A stretch of 64,000 bases of DNA from Dyadobacter alkalitolerans DSM 23607 (GCF_000428845.1 NZ_AUAS01000002.1:124001-188000); one strand, 5' to 3'. Shown: positions 27,165-36,604, numbered from the stretch's first letter. Numbers and translations are program-made. The notes: generated by a model not told the origin, from the letters alone.

Positions 27165-27197
27165 AAGACGTTGCTTTTTTTCTATGATTACGGGATA

Positions 27198-27205
27198 CAA
27201 AGATA
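27198..27205 (-). promoter_or_regulatory. -7 promoter element before pyrG
   Basis: The minus strand reads TATCTTTG, matching TAnnTTTG, 33 bp upstream of the chosen pyrG ATG. It argues against the extended TTG start, which would be promoter DNA. Confidence 0.45.
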
Positions 27206-27447
27206 CAGGAATATTAGAAGAATCTAAGCGGGGGCTTTTTAAATATTACCGTAAAATCATTAAACACTTGTTACTCTGGAAGGTTAGCAGGCGTAAATTT
27301 TTCTGCCCCCATTTTCTCCAAACAAGCTTTTGCACAGGTTTTAAGTGCGTTTGTGACTTCATAAAATGCCTAAAATTTTGAATAAAAAAAACTACAAATT
27401 TTAATTCCTATTTTGCATCAGTACCAACCTAAATCATTTTAACCAAT

Positions 27448-28350
27448 ATGAGAAAAATTTTATTTCTGCCATTTCTGCTGATATGGCTATCGCCCGCATT
27501 TTCACAAAGCGCAAAGGACGCCGCCAAAACACCGCTCAAAATCATTGTGTTTGGCGCACATCCCGACGACTGCGATCTTGGCGCCGGAGGCGTTGCATCC
27601 ATTTACTCCTCCATGGGACATAAGGTTAAATTCGTTTCCCTTACCAATGGCGACGCAGGCCACCAGGATATAGGCGGCGGAGAACTGGCCAAACGTCGGC
27701 TTAATGAAACAAAGGAAGTGGCGAAGCGACTAGGCATCGAATACGACGTGCTCGACAACCACGACGGCGAGCTTTTCCCCACATTAGAAAACCGGCTGGC
27801 AGTAATCCGCAAAATCCGCGAATGGAATGCAGATGTGGTGATTGCACCCAGAACAAACGATTATCACCCCGATCACCGCAATACTGGCGTAATTGTACAA
27901 GACGCATCTTACCTGGTAATCGTACCTAATATTCTTAGCAGTGTACCTCCGCTGGTCAAAAACCCGCTTTTTCTTTACTTCCGAGATCGGTTTCAGCGTC
28001 CTAACCCTTTCCGCCCGGACATTGCTATTGACATCACCACAGCAATTATTAAAAAGGTCGATGGGTTGGATGCGCATATCTCCCAATTCTACGAATGGCT
28101 ACCCTGGACAAATCAGGATCTTGCTAATGTTCCGAAAGGGCTTGAAGAGCGAAAAAAGTGGCTGCTGGCAGCTACGGAAAAACGTTCTTCTATTACCCCG
28201 GAGATTAAGCTGACCGTTGAAAAATGGTATGGAAAAGAGCAATCTGAAAAGATAAAATTTGTAGAAGTTTTTGAGATAACCGAGTATGGAAAGCAGCCGT
28301 CACCGGAAGAGATAAGGCGACTATTCCCAATGCTTCCAAATGGAAATTAG
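27448..28350 (+). CDS. secreted PIG-L family deacetylase
   Basis: A 300-residue protein with a signal peptide (MRKILFLPFLLIWLSPAFSQ). The LmbE/PIG-L core has the zinc motif FGAHPDDCDLGAGG and the distal PRTNDYHPDHRNTG. Family enzymes remove N-acetyl groups from GlcNAc-type substrates such as phosphatidylinositol, mycothiol or bacillithiol precursors. The signal peptide suggests an extracytoplasmic sugar substrate rather than bacillithiol synthesis. It is a single gene followed by a strong bidirectional terminator. Confidence 0.88.
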   Translation: MRKILFLPFLLIWLSPAFSQSAKDAAKTPLKIIVFGAHPDDCDLGAGGVASIYSSMGHKVKFVSLTNGDAGHQDIGGGELAKRRLNETKEVAKRLGIEYDVLDNHDGELFPTLENRLAVIRKIREWNADVVIAPRTNDYHPDHRNTGVIVQDASYLVIVPNILSSVPPLVKNPLFLYFRDRFQRPNPFRPDIAIDITTAIIKKVDGLDAHISQFYEWLPWTNQDLANVPKGLEERKKWLLAATEKRSSITPEIKLTVEKWYGKEQSEKIKFVEVFEITEYGKQPSPEEIRRLFPMLPNGN

Positions 28351-28388
28351 GGTCAAAAAGTTTCAAATTACTTCGAGAACCGATATAT

Positions 28389-28443
28389 AAAAAGCCTCGT
28401 TCGATCTGTCGTTTTTATAACGATTATTCTAACGAGGCTTTTT
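28389..28443. terminator. bidirectional terminator between the PIG-L gene and nspC
   Basis: A perfect 13-bp stem, AAAAAGCCTCGTT (28389-28401) with AACGAGGCTTTTT (28431-28443), carries a 29-nt loop. A-tract and T-tract flank it symmetrically, so it can stop both convergent genes. Confidence 0.8.
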
Positions 28444-28480
28444 AGTTTAGGACGAAATTAAGTGTAAAATCAAGCGTTTA

Positions 28481-29638
28481 CTATGATAACCGATCCTTAA
28501 AGCTTTCATATCCGAAAGACTTGATCATTCTGAAATCACCGTCAGTTGTCACCATACCAATGGAAGGTAAGTTAACGCCGTTAAATGTTGTTGTTTTGAC
28601 CATGGTGTAGTGTATCATGTCTTCAAATATGATTTTATCTCCAGACGTCAATGGCTCGTCAAACGAATAGTCGCCAATGAAGTCGCCTGCGAGGCATGTC
28701 ATACCACCCATTCTGTAAGTTGGTTTTCCTGCGATAGCTTCCATGCTGGCACCAGTGATTGCTGGCTTATATGGCATCTCTAATGTGTCCGGCATATGCG
28801 CTGCAAATGAAGTGTCCAGGATCGCGACATCGATGCCCTGGCTGTCCATCAAATCCAGTACGGTTGTAACCAAAACACCAGTCCGCCAGGCTATGGCTGA
28901 ACCGGGTTCTAGTATTACATCCAGATTATACATGGCCCTTATATTACTAACTAATTTTTTTAGTTTTTCAATATCATACCCTTCTCTTGTCATCAAATGA
29001 CCACCTCCCATGTTCAACCACTTGGCCTGATGCAGCAAATTTCCGAAGCGTGATTCCAATGCTTCTAATGTACGTTCCAACGTATCCGAACCATTCTCGC
29101 AAAGTGTATGGAAATGAATGCCTTCAATTCCTTCCGGCAGGGTATCCGGCATTTTGTCCCGTGTAATGCCCAGGCGCGAGCCGGGCACGCATGGATTATA
29201 CATATCCGTCGCTACTTCCGAATATTGCGGGTTTACGCGGATGCCGCAGGACAGCTTATGGTTCGGGTTCGCAGCTTTGAATGCTTCTACCCTATCTCTG
29301 AACCGCTCCCATTGGCTCAGGGAGTTAAATGTGATGTGGCTGCTGCGCTCCATGATCTCTGCAAATTCACTATCCAGATACGCCGGCATGTATGTATGTG
29401 CCTGGTAACCCATGAAATCATTGATCAGCTTGACCTCATTCAGCGAGCTTGCCGTAGCGCCGCTCAGATATTCTTTCACGATAGGAAATGCACTGAACAT
29501 GGAAAAACCTTTCAAGGCCAGGATGATCTTGCAACCGGCCGCCTGCTGCACCGAATCGATCAGGCTCAGGTTCTGGCGTAAGAGCGTTTCATCCAGAACA
29601 AAACAAGGCGACGGGATTTCGTTGTAATCGATTGGCAT
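28481..29638 (-). CDS. nspC: carboxynorspermidine decarboxylase
   Basis: About 385 residues, alanine-racemase-type fold. Seen: PSPCFVLDETLL, the PLP Lys43 in ILALKGFSMFS, GIRVNPQYSEV, EGIHFHTLCENG, WLNMGGGHLMT, LEPGSAIAW and the late CLAGDFIGDY (active-site Cys). It decarboxylates carboxynorspermidine or carboxyspermidine in the alternative sym-homospermidine/spermidine route common in Bacteroidota. I chose ATG at 29638; the frame extends 28 codons upstream but that part crosses a promoter-like region. Carboxyspermidine dehydrogenase is not in the window. Confidence 0.93.
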   Translation of the reverse strand: MPIDYNEIPSPCFVLDETLLRQNLSLIDSVQQAAGCKIILALKGFSMFSAFPIVKEYLSGATASSLNEVKLINDFMGYQAHTYMPAYLDSEFAEIMERSSHITFNSLSQWERFRDRVEAFKAANPNHKLSCGIRVNPQYSEVATDMYNPCVPGSRLGITRDKMPDTLPEGIEGIHFHTLCENGSDTLERTLEALESRFGNLLHQAKWLNMGGGHLMTREGYDIEKLKKLVSNIRAMYNLDVILEPGSAIAWRTGVLVTTVLDLMDSQGIDVAILDTSFAAHMPDTLEMPYKPAITGASMEAIAGKPTYRMGGMTCLAGDFIGDYSFDEPLTSGDKIIFEDMIHYTMVKTTTFNGVNLPSIGMVTTDGDFRMIKSFGYESFKDRLS

Positions 29639-29686
29639 TTTATATAAATGAATAATGAATGAATCAGCTAAAATGTAAGGTTTCTC

Positions 29687-29706
29687 TATTTTTGTACACA
29701 AAAGTA
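29687..29706. promoter_or_regulatory. overlapping face-to-face promoters of nspC and the exonuclease gene
   Basis: TATTTTTG (29687-29694, plus strand) and TACTTTTG (29699-29706, minus strand) are both TAnnTTTG matches. They sit 4 bp apart in a near-palindrome TTTTGTACACAAAA. They would serve the exonuclease gene (ATG 29761) and nspC (ATG 29638), and the two start sites would overlap. Confidence 0.45.
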
Positions 29707-29760
29707 TAAGTTTGAGTTTCAAAAGAGTCCCAATTTTCTGTTACCAATTAAAACCACGGC

Positions 29761-30348
29761 ATGGCGTTCCTCGTATTAGACATTGAAATGACGGGCCCCG
29801 AGCCGGGCTGGAATGAGATCATACAAATTGGAGCAGAGTTTTTTGACGACAACTGGCGGTCGCTGGGCACTTACCTACAAAACGTCTATCCCGAAAATGA
29901 GGAAGCTTTTTCTGTTAAATCGGAAGAAGTGCATGGACTGTCAATGGCCGATCTGGAAGATGCGCCCATGATTTACGACGTCTTGCCGGAATTTGAAAAA
30001 TGGCTTAAAAAGCTAAATGCAGGTAAACCAAACTTTACTAATGTCATCATTTGCGGTCAAAGTGTCATTAACGACATTAATTTCCTTCGCTATGCATACC
30101 GAAATGAGAAAATGAAGTGGGGATTCTCCAATAAGCTGATTGATCTTCACACGGTATCTTATTTGTTTTTTCAAATTTTAGAAAAGAATGGCAAAACGAT
30201 TCCCCGCTCGCTCAGCCTGGGTTCAGTGGCCACCTATTTTGGTTTTGAGCGGGAAGAAGAAACCCATAATGCATTGGAAGATGCCCGACTGACCGCTAAG
30301 TGCCTGAAAGAGTTCTTCAAACTAATTGACAATGTTACACTCAAATGA
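29761..30348 (+). CDS. DEDDh-type 3'-5' exonuclease
   Basis: A 195-residue RNase T/DnaQ-fold exonuclease. ExoI is VLDIEMTG with Asp7 and Glu9, ExoII is around GQSVINDINFLRY, and ExoIII is HNALEDARLTAKC with the catalytic His and Asp, so all DEDDh residues appear present. It is close to a bare catalytic domain with no polymerase or other fusion. It may trim RNA or single-stranded DNA. Its stop overlaps the start of the bestrophin gene by 4 bp. Confidence 0.88.
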   Translation: MAFLVLDIEMTGPEPGWNEIIQIGAEFFDDNWRSLGTYLQNVYPENEEAFSVKSEEVHGLSMADLEDAPMIYDVLPEFEKWLKKLNAGKPNFTNVIICGQSVINDINFLRYAYRNEKMKWGFSNKLIDLHTVSYLFFQILEKNGKTIPRSLSLGSVATYFGFEREEETHNALEDARLTAKCLKEFFKLIDNVTLK

Positions 30349-31226
30349 TCGACTACAATCCTAAGGAGTGGTTCCGCTACATATTTTATTTCCAAAAAGG
30401 AGATACGGTCCGCAAGCTTATGCCGCTGATCCTGACCATTGCGGTGTATTCAACAGCCGTTGCCTATCTCTTATTGATTCATTTCAAGTTAAAGGAAAAC
30501 ACGGATCTGAAAAACATTTCCCTGATGCACTCGCTTTTGGGATTTGTGATTTCCATGCTGCTTGTTTTCCGGACCAATACGGCTTATGACCGCTGGTGGG
30601 AAGGACGCAAACAGTGGGGCTCATTAATGAACATTAGCCGCAACCTTGCTTTGAAAATCAATGCATTACTTGGAAATGAACACGAATTGGAGCGGGTATT
30701 TTTTATGAAGATGATTCCCAATTATGCTTTTGCCCTGAAAAATCATTTGCAGAGCGGTTACAGGTCGGAGGAGTTTGAGGATTCAGAATTGTATGAAAAG
30801 ACAACGCTTCGCGCGCACGATCATATTCCCAACCAGATTGCCGCTGCGATCTTTAGCAAAGTGATTGAACTGCAAAAAAGAGGTGTTTTGCTACCGGAGC
30901 ATACGATTCTGCTAAATCACGAACTGGAAGCTTTTACTAACATTTGCGGAGCGTGTGAGCGGATTAAGAACACGCCTATCCCTCTCTCTTACAGCTCTTT
31001 TATTAAAAAGTTCATTTTCATTTACTGCCTGACTCTCCCAATCGGCTACGTTTTTAGCCTGCATTTTTTGGTTGTCCCATTCGTGATGTTTGTGTTTTAC
31101 ATTCTCGCCAGTCTTGAAGTCATCGCCGAAGAGATTGAGGATCCTTTTGGGGTAGATAGCAATGATCTTCCTATGGAGCGCATTTGCAATGGTATACAGA
31201 CTTCCACACATGCGTTGCTGCAATAA
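30345..31226 (+). CDS. bestrophin family anion channel-like protein
   Basis: A 293-residue protein with about four hydrophobic helices (residues about 25-47, 58-78, 210-232 and 235-258). The family signature region AYDRWWEGRKQWG follows the second helix, and a C-terminal EDPFGVDSNDLPM matches the bacterial bestrophin (YneE/UPF0187) tail. Such proteins form pentameric ion channels in the inner membrane. The start is ATGA-overlapped with the upstream exonuclease gene. The pairing is conserved-looking but has no obvious functional meaning. Confidence 0.9.
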   Translation: MIDYNPKEWFRYIFYFQKGDTVRKLMPLILTIAVYSTAVAYLLLIHFKLKENTDLKNISLMHSLLGFVISMLLVFRTNTAYDRWWEGRKQWGSLMNISRNLALKINALLGNEHELERVFFMKMIPNYAFALKNHLQSGYRSEEFEDSELYEKTTLRAHDHIPNQIAAAIFSKVIELQKRGVLLPEHTILLNHELEAFTNICGACERIKNTPIPLSYSSFIKKFIFIYCLTLPIGYVFSLHFLVVPFVMFVFYILASLEVIAEEIEDPFGVDSNDLPMERICNGIQTSTHALLQ

Positions 31227-31554
31227 TGTCAGGAATGGCACAATTATTAGGAAGAAATTAGAAAACTGTAAGAGTTTGATTAAAATTGATAACTTTTTCA
31301 GAAAATTTCTCCAATCGAATATTATCCTGTTTTCGTGACTTTTGAAAAATTTTTCCAAAATCACCTTCATTTAAACGCCGACGATTGTCATACTAACAAT
31401 AATTTGACAAATCAATCGCCAAAAGTTACCTCAAAATCCATATTTTTAACTTTTAGGCTGCATTTTAGCGCCTAGTAGGATGGCAAGAAATTTTTTATAT
31501 TCATGAAATCCCGTACAACGGGAGGTTTTGTTACTCGATTAAACGGATAATATC
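31227..31554. other. intergenic AT-rich region before a secreted-protein gene
   Basis: Contains 328 bp of AT-rich DNA. The only structure I see is a small hairpin CCCGT-ACA-ACGGG (31510-31522) followed by GGAGG, in the presumed leader of the next gene. No clear promoter match, RNA gene or ORF is visible. Confidence 0.5.
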
Positions 31555-31971
31555 ATGAATAAGTCATCTTTTTTAGTATCTATATTATTGCTTACAGGAT
31601 TAGTTACGTTCAGTGCACAGGCACAGTCTATTGTTGATCCGGGAGTTTCTGTTCACAATTACAAACACCCGAATAAAGCTGCAAAAGCCAAAGCTAACCG
31701 TGGCAGTGATGCTGTCGTTTATAATTTGAACACAGTTGAAAGTTACAGCAAGCAACAACGCAGTCGATATGTGAGCAACACGCCTAAGTATGCACCGCGC
31801 CCGGTGACGCTGGTGGTTACCAAGCGTTACACGCCGCAAGGAGTCGATATCAACCCATTGATTTCACCGCGGAACTACAAGACTCCTACTAATATAACGA
31901 CCAGCGACAACACGCAAGTGGCTGATTATTATAGCAAGCCAGATAGTACAGCTTATCCTACTGTTGACTAA
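31555..31971 (+). CDS. small secreted protein of unknown function
   Basis: A 138-residue protein with a Sec signal (cut near AQAQ, residue 24). The mature part is Asn/Thr/Tyr/Lys-rich and low in hydrophobic residues. It has two related segments, VDPGVSVHNYKHPNKAA and INPLISPRNYKTPTNI, suggesting a short internal repeat. It has a long AT-rich leader and a strong terminator immediately after. No family recognised. Confidence 0.7.
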   Translation: MNKSSFLVSILLLTGLVTFSAQAQSIVDPGVSVHNYKHPNKAAKAKANRGSDAVVYNLNTVESYSKQQRSRYVSNTPKYAPRPVTLVVTKRYTPQGVDINPLISPRNYKTPTNITTSDNTQVADYYSKPDSTAYPTVD

Positions 31972-31984
31972 GCGTTCGTAACTC

Positions 31985-32026
31985 AAAAAGAAAGCCGGCC
32001 CAAAAAATTGGACCGGCTTTCTTTTT
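31985..32026. terminator. bidirectional terminator
   Basis: A 14-bp stem AAAAAGAAAGCCGG (31985-31998) with CCGGCTTTCTTTTT (32013-32026), extended by two further pairs past one mismatch. It lies between convergent genes and has A/T tracts on both sides. Confidence 0.85.
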
Positions 32027-32029
32027 GGT

Positions 32030-32650
32030 TTATAAGCTACTGACTTGCTTTTTCTCGTTAAGGACTATTCTCAGCTTAAATCCAGCTAGGTCCGTTTTGA
32101 CTTCCCGGCAGAGCCCATCTTTATAAGAGTAGATTCCTTGTTTGCCATCGGGAAGTGTTACGCCATACTTCCCTTGCGCAAGCTTTTTGACGCTGCACAT
32201 CTTCCCATATCGCTCAGAGTAAACTTCATTGATATTAATTGGCTCCTTATAATAGAGGCCGGTTATCGTGCTGCTAATCGGTCTATTGAGTGAAAGCTTA
32301 GGCTTGTCCTCGCCGTCTTCACCCGAAAACAACACTTCATAAGAACTCTTTGCTGCACTTTTAGTAAGTGTTTTTTCCTTCAAATCCCCGTTCACATGAT
32401 GCGCGCAAGTTGCGGACACCAGCTTTCCTCCCGAATAATTCGCCTGGGTTGAATACTTACCCTTGTAGAACATCACCTTGAAATCCGATTCAATGCGATG
32501 TTGCTGCAAATTATCCTTGCCCTGGTCATCGAAGACCTTTAAAGATCCGATGGTGCGTCCTGCAACGATCACGTCGTATACATTTTGCGCCCGGACCATT
32601 GAAGCCGAAAGAAATAACATTCCGAAAACCAAATACCCTGAAACTCTCAT
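32030..32650 (-). CDS. secreted protein, possibly DUF6134-like
   Basis: A 206-residue protein with a signal peptide (cut near MVRAQ, residue 22). The mature part is beta-rich, beginning YDVIVAGRTIGSLKV, with a repeated pattern of strands in which a variant FMGxxI-like core recurs. The layout resembles the DUF6134 group of Bacteroidota secreted proteins, from memory only. Cysteines are few. It sits alone with a strong terminator at its 3' end. Confidence 0.65.
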   Translation of the reverse strand: MRVSGYLVFGMLFLSASMVRAQNVYDVIVAGRTIGSLKVFDDQGKDNLQQHRIESDFKVMFYKGKYSTQANYSGGKLVSATCAHHVNGDLKEKTLTKSAAKSSYEVLFSGEDGEDKPKLSLNRPISSTITGLYYKEPININEVYSERYGKMCSVKKLAQGKYGVTLPDGKQGIYSYKDGLCREVKTDLAGFKLRIVLNEKKQVSSL

Positions 32651-32835
32651 TTTATGTCTTTTTGCTGTCGAAATAGTGCGTTGCTAGTATAACTCTAAAC
32701 TATTGTTCCTATTGCTTTCTATAAAGATAATCAGCGATATGACAGGCTCACACGACGCCCGACAAGTTTTCATAGGGTAATGTGGGGACTGAATGGAGCA
32801 TTATTACCCAATCCCGGAAATCCCGTTCAAAACGG

Positions 32836-33474
32836 TCAAAATTTGCCAAATTTTAATGTAAGGTTATAGGTAATGTTGCTCAGATCGGAATCGCTCAGGC
32901 CGTTTCCTTTTGCACCAAACGCTTGCCGATACGACACACCCGGGCTGAAACGCATCCATTTTAAGACATTGAATTCAACCTGTACACCCGGCTCCATGAG
33001 GAAGAAAAACTTAGGATCTTCGCCATCGTGATCGTCAAAATCGAAATCCCAGTCATCCACTTCCCGCCGATCGTATTGCAATGTAAATCCGGTCCCGGTT
33101 AACAAATTGAAATTGAAATGCACCCATTTAGTCGAAGCAACCACATATTCCGTCATTAAGCCGGCTTGCCCATATTGATAGGTCATCTTTCTGGCCGGGA
33201 ATTGCTGGTCCTGCAAAGGAACCGGGATGTGGTTGGTTGTGGCCGCAAAGCCCAAACCTAGCATGAAGCGGCGATTGATGAACCAGCCGCCGTAGATACC
33301 GGGCATATTGGCATAGCTGCCATTGATTTTTGTAAACTTATTGGAGATCGCCGCATATCCGCTGGAGCGCCGAACACCTGAGCTTTTGAAAATTGTTTCG
33401 TTTTCCTGCGCCAGGATGTCTGTGGCGGAAATGCCGATTAAGCAGATGGCTAATAAGAGTATCGTTTTCATCAT
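32836..33474 (-). CDS. outer-membrane beta-barrel-like protein
   Basis: About 212 residues with a signal peptide (MMKTILLLAICLIGISATDILAQ). The mature part alternates aromatic and polar residues and ends in NITYNLTLKFGKF, a typical barrel C-terminus. An acidic loop (DDWDFDFDDHDGED) is noticeable. I chose the ATG pair at 33471/33474 over a TTG at 33501, because the longer form adds a polar stretch ahead of the signal peptide. Function unknown. Confidence 0.75.
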   Translation of the reverse strand: MMKTILLLAICLIGISATDILAQENETIFKSSGVRRSSGYAAISNKFTKINGSYANMPGIYGGWFINRRFMLGLGFAATTNHIPVPLQDQQFPARKMTYQYGQAGLMTEYVVASTKWVHFNFNLLTGTGFTLQYDRREVDDWDFDFDDHDGEDPKFFFLMEPGVQVEFNVLKWMRFSPGVSYRQAFGAKGNGLSDSDLSNITYNLTLKFGKF

Positions 33475-33547
33475 TTTCTGATTTTGTTTCTTATCAGACA
33501 ATCCAGAAAATCGACTCCCCTATTTAGTCATGAAATTTTTTAGGAAA

Positions 33548-35056
33548 TTATTTGGCAAGCGAAAAATCAAGCTGCTGTATCAATGCCGGGTTTTCGGGTG
33601 ACAAGGTGAAGAAAACGCGCACATTGCCATTGGAACAATTTAGAAGAAAACTTCCTCTTAACTGGTTTTCAGCCTTTATTTCCGTTGAGCCGGTCACATT
33701 TCCGGTTTGCGTGAGAATGGCGTCCAGCTCCTGCTTTCTGTGATTTACAGATCTGTCGGGAAAGAAATTCTCTGCAAATATCCCGCTCTGTTCTGCGCCT
33801 TCCCAATGCGGCAAGAGTTTGAGTAAGGCATCTTTTCTTTGTCTCAAAATGGCAGAAACCTCCACAGGAAGCGGTTTCAGACCTGCTAATGTGATGATCG
33901 TGTCGAGCACGGCGGTGTTAATGTTGGCCATGCCTGCGTAGGTGCGGTTGGCGTGAGCAAGGATTCCAATGCCGTATTCAGGCAGGATTTGCCACTGGCT
34001 CCCAAACCCCGGCAAGCCTCCCGTATGCCCTATTCCAGTCCGTCCTTCGCAATCGCGGCTCCAACGCAATCCATAACCATATGCGGAAGCCATCGCACAG
34101 GGACGACCATTGGGATATTTATATTGTGCATTCAAATAGCTGAAATTCCACGGCATCTGCATTTCCCTCACGTCACTTCTCGAAACGGGGCCCATTTCCG
34201 GATCATTGCTTGGCGGCCAGGCCGACAAATGAAAAGAAACATATTTACTAAAATCATCGATAGAAGTGATCAAACCGCCCATGGCGCCATAAGTGCCGTC
34301 ATGCTCCAATTCTTCTTCCTTCCACAATTCGTCCTCAAAGCGATATCCGTGCGCTAACAGGTTTGCAGGCGCCTTAGTATATTCCCAAATGGTGTTAGTC
34401 ATCCCCAACTTCTTAAAAACAACCTCATTAATATATTCCTGGTAAGGCTGCCCCGAAACATGGCTAATGATCTTGCCCAGCATAGCGAATCCCAGATTGC
34501 TATACTCGTATGTCACGCCGGGAACATTTGAGAATGAAATTCCTTTTTTAATCAATTCAATAAGCTGCTCATCCTTTGTATCCAGCTGCCTGTCACCCCA
34601 GGGATTGTCTTCCGGGAAGCCTGCCTGGTGGGTCAGCAGGTGCCTGATGGTGATAGCCGGGGCATCACTGGTCAGCGACGGCATATCTTTCAACTCGGGG
34701 ATGTATAGATAGGCCGGATCATCGAGTTTCAGCTTTCCCTCCTTCCGAAGGGCCAGGATGCCCATCGCCGTGACGCTCTTGGACATGGAGGCGATCCGGA
34801 ACAAGGAGCCAGGCGACGCTTTGGTCTCCGTGGCGATCTCTGAGAAGCCGGTCGCACCAGACATTACAAGCTGACCGTCCGCCACTATGCCGAATGCCAC
34901 AGCAGGAAAATGGTTCTTTTCAGCATATTCATTGTACATCTTCTCAATCACAGGCAATGTGGCTTTGATCCTGGCGGCCCGGTCGCCGCTGTTTTCCTGG
35001 CCAAAAGCGCTTATGAATATCAGAAAACTAAGGAGTGATGTAAAGGCAAATTTCAT
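33548..35056 (-). CDS. secreted beta-lactamase-fold serine hydrolase
   Basis: A 502-residue class C beta-lactamase/PBP-like hydrolase with a signal peptide (cut near FGQ, residue 20). The SxxK motif is Ser90-Met-Ser-Lys93, the YxN motif is Tyr185-Ser-Asn187 and the third motif is HTGG. The C-terminal roughly 120 residues form an additional beta domain. Family members include D-aminopeptidases, esterases and PBP4-like peptidases, and the substrate cannot be told from sequence. It stands alone on the minus strand, divergent from an MFS gene. Confidence 0.9.
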   Translation of the reverse strand: MKFAFTSLLSFLIFISAFGQENSGDRAARIKATLPVIEKMYNEYAEKNHFPAVAFGIVADGQLVMSGATGFSEIATETKASPGSLFRIASMSKSVTAMGILALRKEGKLKLDDPAYLYIPELKDMPSLTSDAPAITIRHLLTHQAGFPEDNPWGDRQLDTKDEQLIELIKKGISFSNVPGVTYEYSNLGFAMLGKIISHVSGQPYQEYINEVVFKKLGMTNTIWEYTKAPANLLAHGYRFEDELWKEEELEHDGTYGAMGGLITSIDDFSKYVSFHLSAWPPSNDPEMGPVSRSDVREMQMPWNFSYLNAQYKYPNGRPCAMASAYGYGLRWSRDCEGRTGIGHTGGLPGFGSQWQILPEYGIGILAHANRTYAGMANINTAVLDTIITLAGLKPLPVEVSAILRQRKDALLKLLPHWEGAEQSGIFAENFFPDRSVNHRKQELDAILTQTGNVTGSTEIKAENQLRGSFLLNCSNGNVRVFFTLSPENPALIQQLDFSLAK

Positions 35057-35364
35057 TTATCCAATGATTTTTATGATGGCTGAAAGGTCAATTTACAAAA
35101 TGGATTACGCTATTTGAAAAAAGCTGAATCAGAAAATGCTATTTCTTATTTTTGTACAACACATACTTTTTAATATTATTTAAAAAGTACAACAACGGTG
35201 AATCAAAATGTTTGATAATCCGTTATTTTTGCATCCGAGAGTGATTAACAATAAAAGCAATCTTTGTTTTTCACTATTCTAAAAAACTGGAATCTTAAAA
35301 AAATCATAACAAATAAATACGAATTGATAGTGCTGCACACATCTGTCATTAAATTTTCTCTCCT
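35057..35364. other. intergenic region between divergent genes
   Basis: AT-rich, 308 bp. It holds two plus-strand TAnnTTTG matches, both TATTTTTG (35147-35154 and 35224-35231), and a 10-bp inverted repeat TACTTTTTAA/TTAAAAAGTA (35164-35173 and 35180-35189), flanked on both sides by GTACAACA copies. These could be promoters and an operator for the MFS gene at 35365. No RNA gene is visible. Confidence 0.45.
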
Positions 35365-36528
35365 ATGAATTATTCAATTTTCGCCCCCTCCGACTCCCGA
35401 AAGTATCTGCGCCTGGCCGTGGCTGCTTTCTTCTTCGTTCAAGGCCTTAGTTTTGCGGCTTGGGCGAGCCGGATCCCGGATATCAAGAACATGCTGCACC
35501 TGACCGAAGGCGGTTTGGGGACAGTTCTCTTGGCACTACCCATCGGCTTAATGGCCAGCTTACCCATCTCAGGCTGGATGGTGACACATTACGGAAGTAA
35601 AAAAATGGTGCTTATCGGAGCCATTTTGTACGCGGTCACATTGTCTTTTATAGGTTTCGTAACCAGGACCGAGCAACTTGTTATTGCGCTGTTCGCATTC
35701 GGGCTTTGGGGAAACCTGACTAACATTGCAGTGAACACACAAGCTGTTGCGGTGGAACAGGTCTACGGAAAATCCATCATGGCGTCATTTCACGGACTCT
35801 GGAGTTTGGCTGGCTTTGTGAGCGCGATGATTGGCTCTTTCTTTATTTCGGTTAGTATCCCTCCTCATATTCATTTTAGCATTATCGCGCTGGCGGCATT
35901 CATCATTATTTTCACCGCTTACAAGCATACAATGCCTGATAGCGAAAAGAACGAAGGCGAAGCGCAACCGATGTTCGTAAAGCCGGACCGTGATTTGCTA
36001 ATGCTAGGTTTGATCGGATTCTGTGCCATGGTTTGTGAAGGCGCAATGTTCGATTGGAGCGGCGTTTATTTTCAGGAAGCCGTTCACGTGCCTGCCTCAT
36101 TGACAACGCTTGGTTATGTAGCCTTTATGGGCACCATGACTGGCGGTCGCTTCGCTGGCGACTGGCTTGCCAACCGCATCGGACGCAAGAAAATGTTGCA
36201 GATCAGCGGCGCTTTGATGGGATCCGGGTTAGCTATTGCTGTGTTTTTCCCATTCCTGGTTCCGGCAACATTCGGATTCCTTTTGGTAGGATTTGGCGTT
36301 TCGTCCGTTGTGCCATTGGTTTACAGTGCGGCAGGAAAATCAACCACCATGTCGGCCGGAATGGCGCTGGCTGCGGTTTCATCGATCAGCTTTATCGGTT
36401 TCCTTATCGGACCTCCGTTGATCGGGATTGTCGCTCAGTTTGCCGATTTGAGAATGTCATTCGGGATTGTTGGCATACTCGCTTCCTTAACAGCATTCCT
36501 GTCTGCGAAAGCTAAGTTGATCCAATAA
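35365..36528 (+). CDS. MFS transporter, YbjJ-like
   Basis: A 387-residue 12-helix major facilitator. It begins FFFVQGLSFAAWASRIPDIK, a pattern typical of the YbjJ/MdtG-like sugar or multidrug MFS subgroup. The loop 2-3 region is GWMVTHYGSKKMV and the equivalent second-half loop has DWLANRIGRKKML. Substrate unknown. It has a long leader with two candidate promoters and is followed by a good terminator. Confidence 0.87.
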   Translation: MNYSIFAPSDSRKYLRLAVAAFFFVQGLSFAAWASRIPDIKNMLHLTEGGLGTVLLALPIGLMASLPISGWMVTHYGSKKMVLIGAILYAVTLSFIGFVTRTEQLVIALFAFGLWGNLTNIAVNTQAVAVEQVYGKSIMASFHGLWSLAGFVSAMIGSFFISVSIPPHIHFSIIALAAFIIIFTAYKHTMPDSEKNEGEAQPMFVKPDRDLLMLGLIGFCAMVCEGAMFDWSGVYFQEAVHVPASLTTLGYVAFMGTMTGGRFAGDWLANRIGRKKMLQISGALMGSGLAIAVFFPFLVPATFGFLLVGFGVSSVVPLVYSAAGKSTTMSAGMALAAVSSISFIGFLIGPPLIGIVAQFADLRMSFGIVGILASLTAFLSAKAKLIQ

Positions 36529-36549
36529 CTAGGGTTATTTTAATAAAAT

Positions 36550-36579
36550 AAAAAGGATAGTCGAGAGGCTATCCTTTTT
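36550..36579. terminator. bidirectional terminator
   Basis: An 11-bp perfect stem AAAAAGGATAG (36550-36560) with CTATCCTTTTT (36569-36579) has an 8-nt loop. It lies between the convergent MFS and isomerase genes and has A/T tracts on both sides. Confidence 0.85.
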
Positions 36580-36604
36580 TGTATTTCAAGAGAGCCATTG
36601 AGTT

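Noticed and set aside
27165..27200. A 566-residue CTP synthase from TTG at 27200.
   Set aside because: The codon overlaps a TATCTTTG promoter element, and the added residues are not found in CTP synthases as I know them.
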